Source: JBFHIJ01 sp963678775 (GTDB lineage: Bacteria; Bacteroidota; Ignavibacteria; Kapaibacteriales; UBA2268). From it: a stretch of DNA of 64,000 bases. Location: positions 558,001 to 622,000 of the forward strand of contig CAXXGR010000007.1 in assembly GCA_963678775.2 (NCBI GenBank). Direction: 5' to 3'. Position 1 is the stretch's first letter; each line of letters begins with the position of its first letter. Below the pieces are notes generated by a model. The model worked only from the letters and a program-made list of their open reading frames with translations, made no database searches and was not told the DNA's origin. This document shows positions 17,902 to 25,469 of this stretch, one piece after another. A program made the position numbers and the translations under genes.

Positions 17902-18897
17902 CTATATTTCTCCTTTATTTTTCATAATTCTTATTTGTAAATTCAATAACCAAAAGAAAAACATTGAAAATCCGAACATTGCTAAGCCGAAGCTAATAAG
18001 CATTGAAGAATCTAACATACCACTTTGAGAGCTAACCAATGGGCCTGTATTTGTGTCACCAGCAGAGCCCGGATGAAGCCCAGTAGCCATTCGAGGTAAA
18101 ATAAAAACTAAGAATGGTACAGTAATAAAAGCAAGTATGGAATAGACTGAGCTTAATCTTGCTTTTGATTCGGGTACGTCAATAGAAGATCTCAAAGCAA
18201 AAAATGCTGCATAAATGAGAAGCAATATTAGAATTGAAGTTTGCCTTGGATCCCAGTTCCAAAAACTACCCCAGTTGAATTTAGCCCAGAGCATGCCTGT
18301 TACAGTTGCCAATATGGCAAACAGCGTACCTAAAGAAGCCGCCGCAGCAAGAGGTATATCATATTTCAAATCCTTTGTTCTTAGATATTGTATAGCATAA
18401 ATCATAGAAATCAGGTATGCTAATACCGCAATCCAAGCCATTGGTACGTGAAAATTTAATATTTTAGTTCTGTCTTCTAAACTAGGTATAAAAGGATAAG
18501 TCATAAAAGGATTTGTAGAAATGAGTTCAATAGCTTTGAATTCTTGATTTTCAAATGCAGTGTTGATAACATATTTATTGCCTACACTTAGATTGAAGGC
18601 CTCTATTTCCTTAATGTGAAACGATTCGCCAAAGTCATCAGTAAAGATTAGTTCACCTGCTGAGTTTTGAGCATAACTTACCAATAGATTAATATGTTTT
18701 CCCTGTTCAAGACCGGCAACAAATTTTAAGTCCGCAAAATTGCCGGCTATTGGAGGCAACAAAGTAAGAATAATAGCTAAAGTAATACTAGCTATAGTAA
18801 GTAGTTTCCACCACAATGGTTTAGATTTATTGATGTTAGGTACAAAGCCTAAAATGAATGACAAAGTCACTGATAAAGCGATTACAAGACCCTTCAT
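17902..18897 (-). CDS. ccmC: Heme exporter / heme-handling protein CcmC with N-terminal extension
   Basis: A 331-residue membrane protein. The C-terminal 230 residues are a canonical CcmC: HVPMAWIAVLAYLIS with the first conserved His, TVTGMLWAKFNWGSFWNWD (WWD motif), RQTSILILLLIYAAFFAL, and a later HPGSAGD region with the second His. CcmC attaches heme to CcmE. Before this core lie two extra hydrophobic segments (residues 3-18 and 30-48) and about 75 residues of soluble beta-rich sequence (KHINLLVSYAQNSAGELIFT and on), making the protein some 85 residues longer than E. coli CcmC. The gene precedes ccmD without a gap. A TAACTTTG element (18957-18964) lies about 60 bases upstream. Confidence 0.93.
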   Translation of the reverse strand: MKGLVIALSVTLSFILGFVPNINKSKPLWWKLLTIASITLAIILTLLPPIAGNFADLKFVAGLEQGKHINLLVSYAQNSAGELIFTDDFGESFHIKEIEAFNLSVGNKYVINTAFENQEFKAIELISTNPFMTYPFIPSLEDRTKILNFHVPMAWIAVLAYLISMIYAIQYLRTKDLKYDIPLAAAASLGTLFAILATVTGMLWAKFNWGSFWNWDPRQTSILILLLIYAAFFALRSSIDVPESKARLSSVYSILAFITVPFLVFILPRMATGLHPGSAGDTNTGPLVSSQSGMLDSSMLISFGLAMFGFSMFFFWLLNLQIRIMKNKGEI

Positions 18898-18956
18898 AGT
18901 TTTTCCTTATAGATATACAATGATGTATGTGAAGAAATAATATAAGAATTATTTTG

Positions 18957-18964
18957 CAAAGTTA
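18957..18964 (-). promoter_or_regulatory. Possible -7 promoter element for ccmC
   Basis: The minus strand reads TAACTTTG, matching TAnnTTTG, 60 bases before the ccmC start and overlapping the last bases of the RsbW-like gene. It would allow ccmCD to be transcribed independently of the upstream partner-switching genes. Confidence 0.35.
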
Positions 18965-19447
18965 AGAATTTGGGAGGAATTTTGTAAGCTTTAATATATT
19001 TTTTCTTTCAGTAGACTGAGAAGGTTGGTAATTGATATCATCCATTACGCTACGCATAATATGGATGCCAAGACCACCTTTACGAAATTCAGCAAAATAT
19101 TTTTTCATATCAGGAGATTCAACAGATAGAGGGTCAAAAGGTTCGCCTTCGTCGATAATTTGTACAACGAATTCGTTATTAGAAATAAAAATATCTATAC
19201 AAATTAAGAAGTCGAAATTGCAGTTATATGCATAACGCATTAAATTTGTGCATGCTTCATCTACAGCTAATGTAATCTTTTGTGCGTCTATTTCAGAGAA
19301 ATAATACTCTTCAGCATGAGAAAACACAAATTCTCTTATTTTCTCTAACTCAGAAAAGTTAGCTTTTACACAAATATTGTCTATATGTTTATTTACTGAG
19401 GTCATTGCTGTTTTTAGATAAGAATTTTTCAATTGCATTAATTTCAT
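18962..19447 (-). CDS. RsbW-like anti-sigma / serine-protein kinase (GHKL ATPase)
   Basis: A 161-residue HATPase_c_2 domain protein. The N-box is AVDEACTNLMRYAY, the G1 box is IIDEGEPFDP and the G2 region is FRKGGLGIHIMRSVMDDINY, the pattern of RsbW/SpoIIAB-type kinases that phosphorylate STAS antagonists and sequester sigma or other targets. The start is uncertain: ATG 19447 overlaps the STAS gene by 59 bp, while ATG 19405 (MTSVNKHIDNICVKANF) overlaps by 17 bp and matches the usual N-terminus better; neither has a strong ribosome site. It is the last gene of the phosphatase-STAS-kinase set. No sigma factor is adjacent, so its target is not shown here. Confidence 0.88.
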   Translation of the reverse strand: MKLMQLKNSYLKTAMTSVNKHIDNICVKANFSELEKIREFVFSHAEEYYFSEIDAQKITLAVDEACTNLMRYAYNCNFDFLICIDIFISNNEFVVQIIDEGEPFDPLSVESPDMKKYFAEFRKGGLGIHIMRSVMDDINYQPSQSTERKNILKLTKFLPNS

Positions 19448-19769
19448 TTACTTCAATATCGAATAACATAGGGAATCCAAGTAAATCAAAAACAGAGAAT
19501 ACTTTATCTTGCATGGATGTTAGTTTAATGTCGCCATCTTCGTTTCGGATATCTTCAATAAATGCCATGAAAACTCCAAGCCCAGCACTACTAATATAAT
19601 CCAAATCTCTAAAGTTGACTAATATCTTATAAATTCCGGCATCAATGCTTTCCTGGAAAGCAGACTCTAACTGGGGAGCTGTATGTGCATCCAAATATCC
19701 TTCCAAATAGAAACAGTCTATTCCGTTTGCTTGTTTTTTTGTTATTCCGAATTTATTAGAAGCTGGCAT
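19389..19769 (-). CDS. STAS-domain anti-sigma factor antagonist
   Basis: A 126-residue single STAS domain of RsbV/SpoIIAA type. The core CFYLEGYLDAHTAPQLESAF, then ILVNFRDLDYISSAGLGVFM, carries the conserved SSAGL in which the first or second Ser is normally phosphorylated by the partner kinase. Unphosphorylated STAS binds the kinase and frees its target; the PP2C phosphatase encoded upstream would dephosphorylate it. The gene lies 70 bp downstream of that phosphatase gene and overlaps the kinase gene, an arrangement that couples the expression of partner proteins. Confidence 0.93.
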   Translation of the reverse strand: MPASNKFGITKKQANGIDCFYLEGYLDAHTAPQLESAFQESIDAGIYKILVNFRDLDYISSAGLGVFMAFIEDIRNEDGDIKLTSMQDKVFSVFDLLGFPMLFDIEVNEINAIEKFLSKNSNDLSK

Positions 19770-19839
19770 TGTTTATTCCTTACATCTGTAGAGAGTATCT
19801 GCTGTTATTAAATAGAGTTATAAAAAATCATACCAACTC

Positions 19840-21981
19840 TTAAGCATTAGTATTATTTCTATAAATTAAACTTATTACTGTCATATCGTCTATATAAGCA
19901 TCATCTGCAGAAAAAGCTTCAATCTTAGACTTAATTTGTTTATTTATCTCAATAGCAGAAGTTAAATTTTTAAATTCTAATATTTCAATGAGTTGGTTAT
20001 AACCAAACTGTTGATTTTTTTCATTACTGACTTCATTTATTCCATCAGTAATTAGTAATACGTTGTCGTTAAAATTAAGTTTCAACTCTACTTCGTCCAA
20101 ATTTTTATCAAACAAAGAAGATCCTGTGAGACCGATGCCAAGCCCTTTTGGCATATATTTTTTTGTTTTGCCGTATGAAGTTACTAAAATAGGTGAGTGT
20201 CCTGCACGAACAAAATTTATAGTGCCATCAGGTTTAAAAGATAAGCCTGCTACGGTAATAAAATTCTTTCTGCCAATAGTACCGAAAAGAGTTTTATTTA
20301 GTTTTTTCATAAGATCGGATACTGAGTCACTAAGCGGACTTAATGCTTGCACTGCTCCTTTCATTTGAGACATAATAATAGCAGCTGATGTGCCTTTGCC
20401 TGATACATCTGCGATAAGAAGGCATGGTGTGTTATCTCTCAAATAAACTAAATCATAATAATCACCACCAACTTCCTGTGCAGGTTCAGTAAAAGCAGAT
20501 ATAGAAAATTCGTTAGTAGTTAAATCTTCTTTTGGTAATAAATTACGTTGAATATTCTGGGCTAAAAGCATCTCACTTTTATATTTCTCTTTTTGGATTG
20601 AGTCCTGAATAAGGCTTGCATTTTGCAATGCAATAGATAAATTTTGCGATAACGTGTTAAGAATAGATATATCTTCCGACTCAAATGCATATTCTGTGTC
20701 TTTGAGCAAAATACAAGTCCCTAATCGCTCTAAACCTGAATATAAAGGCAAAATAATCATAGATTTTGCATATGTAATAGTATCAGAAATTGGGTAGAGG
20801 TAATCGTTGTCGGCAATTGAATCTATTAAAGTGGTGTCTTGGCAGTTAAAGAAATGTTTCGTAAAATGTGTATAGTTCTGTATATAAGATAGATTTTTTT
20901 GTGAGATATTGAAAGAGTAAGCAATTTGCTTTACAAACTCTTCACTATAAATTTCTGCCCAAGCAGAATGTGCATTAGTCATCTGCCTTGCTATTTGAGA
21001 AGCCGTAGTAATTATCTTTTCAGGAGATTTATTTAGAGTTTCCACCACAAATCGATTTAAAGTAGATAGTGACTCAAGTTCAATATTCTTTTTGGCAACA
21101 ATTTTTGTAGTAGGCCATGCAGCCAAAGTAGAAAGAATAATTCTTGCGAAAAACATTAAAATACTGAGACTTATAATATTAAGTACACTGTATGATATAG
21201 GAGCTTTGAAATATAAAATATCACGATCATAACTCATGTTAAGGATTTCTAACGTTAAATCTGACATCATAAAGAAGCTAATCATTAGCATATAAAAAAT
21301 CAGCAATAATTTCTTCTTGTAAGTAAGTGAAGCAATCCATGAATTCTTTCTAGGCATGGAAAATACAGAAATAACTAAAACAATAGTAAATAAACCTGTA
21401 ATCAGATTGATTGAGTCATAGCTTGAAGTATTTAGCATCTCAATAATAAACAATCCTGAGGAGGCAATGACAATATGAATAGCTATGAAAGTCAGATATT
21501 TCTTTGTACTGGGAGTTCTAAAATATAGCAACCAGTCAATAATAAATCTGCAAAGGTTGCCAATCACTATCATAGAGTAGAGTAGTTTTATATCATATAA
21601 TAACAGAATAGATAAATCAGGATCTCTGGTTAAATCTGAAACAATTCCTAAAAGAACTGAAAAAATCCAATAAATAGCAAAATGGAATAACAGCCCTTTA
21701 AGCCGCTTATAAAAAATATTGCTTATCTGGTTGTGCTCCAGATTTCTATTGATTCGAGCTAATGTAAATTGGTAAGATGCAAATGATGTAAATAGAACTA
21801 TCTCAGATATATAATGCCACAAATTGAATGTCAAAAAAAAGTTTTCGTTTATAGAAAAAAAAGTAATGTCTAAAGCAATCTTTGCAAAAGAGAACAGAAC
21901 TATAGCAAAAAGAGTAACAATTCTGTAAGAAGAATAGTTAATTTTTAGTTTGGAAATAATATCTTTGAGCACTGAGGGCAT
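19840..21981 (-). CDS. Membrane GAF-PP2C (SpoIIE/RsbU-type) serine phosphatase
   Basis: A 713-residue membrane protein. Residues 1-290 hold about eight hydrophobic segments. A GAF-like region follows (about 315-460: NAHSAWAEIYSEEF, IILPLYSGLERLGTCILLKD, NTLSQNLSIALQNASL). The PP2C phosphatase domain (about 475-713) has metal-binding QEVGGDYYDLVYL and LIADVSGKGTSAAIIM, then VRAGHSPILVT, LITDGINEVSN and DDMTVISL. It should sense a membrane or small-molecule cue and dephosphorylate the STAS protein encoded 70 bp downstream, releasing the partner switch. A TATATTTG element lies 35 bases before the start codon, so the module probably has its own promoter. Confidence 0.92.
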   Translation of the reverse strand: MPSVLKDIISKLKINYSSYRIVTLFAIVLFSFAKIALDITFFSINENFFLTFNLWHYISEIVLFTSFASYQFTLARINRNLEHNQISNIFYKRLKGLLFHFAIYWIFSVLLGIVSDLTRDPDLSILLLYDIKLLYSMIVIGNLCRFIIDWLLYFRTPSTKKYLTFIAIHIVIASSGLFIIEMLNTSSYDSINLITGLFTIVLVISVFSMPRKNSWIASLTYKKKLLLIFYMLMISFFMMSDLTLEILNMSYDRDILYFKAPISYSVLNIISLSILMFFARIILSTLAAWPTTKIVAKKNIELESLSTLNRFVVETLNKSPEKIITTASQIARQMTNAHSAWAEIYSEEFVKQIAYSFNISQKNLSYIQNYTHFTKHFFNCQDTTLIDSIADNDYLYPISDTITYAKSMIILPLYSGLERLGTCILLKDTEYAFESEDISILNTLSQNLSIALQNASLIQDSIQKEKYKSEMLLAQNIQRNLLPKEDLTTNEFSISAFTEPAQEVGGDYYDLVYLRDNTPCLLIADVSGKGTSAAIIMSQMKGAVQALSPLSDSVSDLMKKLNKTLFGTIGRKNFITVAGLSFKPDGTINFVRAGHSPILVTSYGKTKKYMPKGLGIGLTGSSLFDKNLDEVELKLNFNDNVLLITDGINEVSNEKNQQFGYNQLIEILEFKNLTSAIEINKQIKSKIEAFSADDAYIDDMTVISLIYRNNTNA

Positions 21982-22015
21982 TTATCTTATGAAAATTTTA
22001 TATATTAGATATATA

Positions 22016-22023
22016 CAAATATA
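22016..22023 (-). promoter_or_regulatory. Probable -7 promoter element for the partner-switching genes
   Basis: The minus strand reads TATATTTG, an exact TAnnTTTG match, 35 bases upstream of the PP2C phosphatase start and within the 61-bp divergent gap shared with nnrD/E. Confidence 0.45.
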
Positions 22024-22042
22024 GTTAAATTTAGGTGTAATT

Positions 22043-23569
22043 ATGCAATATTTACTATCAAAAGACCAGATGACTGAAATTGATCAGTACGCTTTAAATC
22101 ATTTAGATATTCCATCGGCTATTCTGATGGAAAACGCTGCGCTTAACGCAGCAAACATCATTAAATCAATTCTGCTGAGTGACGAGAAATTTCATGACCA
22201 TATTTCTGATATATTAGTTCTTTGTGGATCTGGCAATAATGGAGGTGATGGTTTCGCAATAGCAAGACAGTTATCAAATATTGCTGATGTTTATATCTTA
22301 TTGGTTGGCGACGAAAGTAAAATGTCACCGGAAACTAAACAGAATTATAAAATCTGCCAAAAACTTGACATTCCGATTTATGATGTTGATAGTTTTAAAA
22401 GCATATTTCCAAGTATGGACTTTGATTGTATAATTGATGCAATGATTGGAATTGGTGGTTCCGAAAACCTTCGTGGTGATGTTATTGATATATTAGATAT
22501 GCTTTCCGAATCGGGAGAAATTAGAATAGCAATAGATGTGCCAACCGGACTGAATGCTAGTTCCGGTAAAGCACACCAGTCATGCTTCTTTGCTGATTTT
22601 ACTATTACCATGTTTGCTTCTAAAATCGGATTACATATTCAGGATGGTATTTCTTATTGTGGCGAAATAATACCCGTTTCTTTGGGATTCCCTGAGATTG
22701 AAGTGTCTGATAAAAGTGATACTTTTTTACTTGAGGAAAGTGATTTAGATCTACTTAATTTTGATAGCCGTACAAAAATAAGTTCAAAGTTTGATTATGG
22801 TAGGTTAATTATTATCGCAGGGTCTGAAGACATGTCAGGTGCCGCAGCCTTGAGTGCCAATGCTGCTATAAGTTCCGGAGCCGGATTTGTGCATCTTATC
22901 ACACCTAATCCTCATGCATCTATCTTACCTGAAGTTATAGTTTATAAAAGAGATCTCTCTAATCTTGATTTTAAACTTTATACAATAGAGAACTTATTTG
23001 ATAAGGCGGATGGAATAGTAATAGGGCCTGGACTTGGGAATGATCCGGTTACAATAAGTAACGTAAAGCAAATAATAAAACAATATAAAGATACAAAAAA
23101 ATTACTCATAGATGCAGATGCACTAAAAGCAATAATAGACATAGATAAACTCAACAAAAATACTATACTTACACCACATACAGGCGAATTTTCGGCTTTA
23201 ACTGGTGCTGATAGATTTGAAATAGAATACGACTATATCGGAAAAGCTAAAGAGTTAGCCAAGGAAACTGAAGCAGTGGTTTTACTCAAGTATTACCCTA
23301 CATGCATAACAGACGGTAAACATACCTATATAAACCAATGCGGCAATCCGGGTTTAGCAACTGCAGGTAGTGGTGATGTTCTGTCAGGGATAATTGGTGG
23401 CTTAATGGTTTCACAAAATATTACTTCAACAGAAGCAGCATATTTAGGTTCGTTAATGCACGCTGTAGCAGGTGATTTAGCAAAAGAGAAATACTCTGAA
23501 ATGACGATGACAGCTAGTGATATTATTTCAAGCTTCAAAGTACTGGTCAACACATTGCATAGAACATAG
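22043..23569 (+). CDS. nnr: Bifunctional NAD(P)H-hydrate epimerase / ADP-dependent NAD(P)H-hydrate dehydratase
   Basis: A 508-residue metabolite-repair enzyme. The N-terminal YjeF_N epimerase domain (1-225) shows MTEIDQYALNHLDIPSAILM, the glycine-rich LCGSGNNGGDGFAIARQL and CIIDAMIGIGG...AIDVPTGLNA. The C-terminal carbohydrate-kinase-like dehydratase domain (about 240-508) shows GRLIIIAGSEDMSGAAALSA, GIVIGPGLGND, LLIDADAL, ILTPHTGEFSALTG and the catalytic-loop NPGLATAGSGDVLSGIIGG. Together they convert the R and S forms of damaged NAD(P)HX back to NAD(P)H. Length and domain order are those of the usual bacterial fusion. It is divergent from the phosphatase gene. Confidence 0.96.
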   Translation: MQYLLSKDQMTEIDQYALNHLDIPSAILMENAALNAANIIKSILLSDEKFHDHISDILVLCGSGNNGGDGFAIARQLSNIADVYILLVGDESKMSPETKQNYKICQKLDIPIYDVDSFKSIFPSMDFDCIIDAMIGIGGSENLRGDVIDILDMLSESGEIRIAIDVPTGLNASSGKAHQSCFFADFTITMFASKIGLHIQDGISYCGEIIPVSLGFPEIEVSDKSDTFLLEESDLDLLNFDSRTKISSKFDYGRLIIIAGSEDMSGAAALSANAAISSGAGFVHLITPNPHASILPEVIVYKRDLSNLDFKLYTIENLFDKADGIVIGPGLGNDPVTISNVKQIIKQYKDTKKLLIDADALKAIIDIDKLNKNTILTPHTGEFSALTGADRFEIEYDYIGKAKELAKETEAVVLLKYYPTCITDGKHTYINQCGNPGLATAGSGDVLSGIIGGLMVSQNITSTEAAYLGSLMHAVAGDLAKEKYSEMTMTASDIISSFKVLVNTLHRT

Positions 23570-23577
23570 AAATTCAA

Positions 23578-24261
23578 TTATTTATAACCGGGAAATTTTA
23601 GACCAATGGTGATGCCCATAGTTGCCTTTTGGGTAAAATCATTGGTCTGATCTCTCAGATTAAGCAGCGCGATATTAAAATTCAATCCTAAATTAAAATA
23701 TCTGCTTAAATCAGTTCCTATTTGCATTCCCAAGTCAATCGATGAATTCCTCGACTCGAAAAGATAGTATTCATTGCCAATATACACGCTTTCACCAATC
23801 ATGGGAATATATTGATATACTTCATCTTCATACTCAACAATATGATATGTATAACTACAGCCAAGTCCTATTCCCCAAAAAACTTTTTTGAGATACTGCG
23901 AATAAAGAATCTGAGTAAAGAAATGATCTATATGTTCATCGTAATGAAGATAAACACCTCCGGTATAATAGCTATAAAAATTATATCCGAAGTTTAAAGA
24001 CAAATAAGAGTCTTCTGAAAGAAAATAGTCAATAGATGAAGCGATATTCGCAAGGCTTACCTGTCGATTATCTTTTAAATGACCATTGCTAAAAAACATA
24101 GTATTCAAAGTTGAATAAGATATTCCATATCTGAGAGTATGAATATAACTCGAATTTTGTCCCATATTTTGATGCGTTGTATCTATATTTTGTGTAAATG
24201 AGTTTGCGGTCAATGAAACAAACATAGCAAGTGATAATATATAGTGCAAAATTGTTTTCAT
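23578..24261 (-). CDS. Exported beta-barrel protein, paralogue A
   Basis: A 227-residue exported protein with the signal MKTILHYILSLAMFVSLTANSFTQ and a barrel-like series of amphipathic strands (SIDYFLSEDSYLSLNFGYNF, VFWGIGLGCSYTYH, LDLSRYFNLGLNFNIALLNL), ending GITIGLKFPGYK. It closely parallels the product of the next gene: shared LRxGIxYS near the start, xIDYxLSxxS, the NLRDQ/NLRNQ element and the GITIGLKFP/GLTFGIKLP end. It probably forms a small outer-membrane barrel of unknown function. The two genes are 9 bp apart and form an operon that looks like a tandem duplication. Confidence 0.68.
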   Translation of the reverse strand: MKTILHYILSLAMFVSLTANSFTQNIDTTHQNMGQNSSYIHTLRYGISYSTLNTMFFSNGHLKDNRQVSLANIASSIDYFLSEDSYLSLNFGYNFYSYYTGGVYLHYDEHIDHFFTQILYSQYLKKVFWGIGLGCSYTYHIVEYEDEVYQYIPMIGESVYIGNEYYLFESRNSSIDLGMQIGTDLSRYFNLGLNFNIALLNLRDQTNDFTQKATMGITIGLKFPGYK

Positions 24262-24270
24262 ATATAAATC

Positions 24271-25005
24271 CTATATAGAAGATTGTATCTTTTTATCAAG
24301 TTGTTTTACATTGTAATATTTAGATTTCTTTTGTATTGAAGGTAGTTTGATGCCAAAAGTTAAGCCAAAAATAGACTTCGATTGTAAATCTACCGATTGA
24401 TTTCTGAGATTGCTTATAGCAAAACTATATCTAAAATCTACATTATAGATGCCATTTATTTCAAATCCTAATCTTATCGTTAAATCTAATGAAGTATTGA
24501 TACATTGATAAAAATAGTATTCATATTCATCCGGTTCATTGATTTGCTCATTTACATAAGTCTCATATTCTCTATAAAAATCGAGATAACTTAGTCCTAT
24601 CCCTAAACCTAAGTGGAATACATCTTTTGTAAAAAAATAACTAATATCACCAAAATAGAGATGAGATGCTTTTGTATCTAAATATAAATCATGATTATGT
24701 ATAAAATCCGTATAATATAAAGCCCCCAAATTTACAGAAGTAAATGAGGTAGGAGATAAATAATAATCGATATTATATGCAAGATTAATTCCACTTCCAC
24801 AAACATGCTTTTCGTCTAAACTATTTCTGAGTTGATATCCCTGAAAAGGAGAATAAATGATTCCAAATCTAAGCGGAGCTACTATTTCTTCACTTTGAAG
24901 AGTATCTCTAGTTTTAGGAACTTCATTGGAAAAAAGCTCTAAATTGCAAAGAAAAGCAAAAAAGATAGCAGATAATAAAAAAGTATGTTTTAAATTTATA
25001 GACAT
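24271..25005 (-). CDS. Exported beta-barrel protein, paralogue B
   Basis: The start is set at ATG 25005 (MSINLKHTFLLSAIFFAFLC), which gives a clean signal peptide. A longer frame from 25068 would add 21 residues without a purpose. The 244-residue product is a divergent copy of its neighbour, sharing LRFGIIYSP, NIDYYLSPTSF, the FHLGLGIGLSYLDFY strand, SNLRNQ and GLTFGIKLP. Predicted strands run through the whole chain. It likely lies in the outer membrane. Function is unknown. It is upstream of paralogue A in the same operon and divergent from the VanZ-like gene. Confidence 0.68.
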   Translation of the reverse strand: MSINLKHTFLLSAIFFAFLCNLELFSNEVPKTRDTLQSEEIVAPLRFGIIYSPFQGYQLRNSLDEKHVCGSGINLAYNIDYYLSPTSFTSVNLGALYYTDFIHNHDLYLDTKASHLYFGDISYFFTKDVFHLGLGIGLSYLDFYREYETYVNEQINEPDEYEYYFYQCINTSLDLTIRLGFEINGIYNVDFRYSFAISNLRNQSVDLQSKSIFGLTFGIKLPSIQKKSKYYNVKQLDKKIQSSI

Positions 25006-25079
25006 AAAGTTTATCAAGTGATTACACAATAGATTAAAATACACAAAATATATTTCTAAACAATACAAATTTCATCTAA

Positions 25080-25469
25080 ATGGCAGAGAAAGTAAAATAT
25101 TTACTAATAGTTCCCATAGTAATGTATTCAGCTTTAATTTATTATCTTTCTAATCAGTCTAGACTTCCTATGCCTGACTTTGGGATTTTGGGATGGGACA
25201 AACTGATACATTATACAGCATACTTTATTTATGGTATACTTATGCAATTAGCAGTGACTGCTGTGCTGAGTAAAAAAACACAAAAATATCAAATAATTAT
25301 CGTAGTTTTGTTAGCCTCTCTTTTTGCATTTAGCGATGAAATACATCAGAGCTTCGTGCCGGGAAGAGATGCAGATATTTTTGATGTCTTAGCTGACCTG
25401 CTTGGTATTTTGACATCAATGTTATTATTTAAAAGAATAGAACAGATAGTAAAAAGAATATTGAAATGA
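25080..25469 (+). CDS. VanZ-like family membrane protein
   Basis: A 129-residue protein with four hydrophobic segments and the VanZ-family hallmarks: an N-terminal helix followed by YYLSNQSRLPMP, then LGWDKLIHYTAYFIYGILM (D-K-x-x-H-x-x-x-Y), and FAFSDEIHQSFVPGRDADIF with D-E-x-x-Q-x-F-x-P-G-R. The name comes from VanZ of teicoplanin resistance; most members have no proven role in resistance and their function is unsettled. Its last codon and stop overlap the start of tgt by 4 bp (ATGA), so the two are translationally coupled. Confidence 0.9.
   Translation: MAEKVKYLLIVPIVMYSALIYYLSNQSRLPMPDFGILGWDKLIHYTAYFIYGILMQLAVTAVLSKKTQKYQIIIVVLLASLFAFSDEIHQSFVPGRDADIFDVLADLLGILTSMLLFKRIEQIVKRILK

Noticed and set aside
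25080..25469. Antibiotic (teicoplanin) resistance gene
   Set aside because: VanZ-like proteins are widespread; no vanHAX-type genes are near, so the family name alone does not support resistance.
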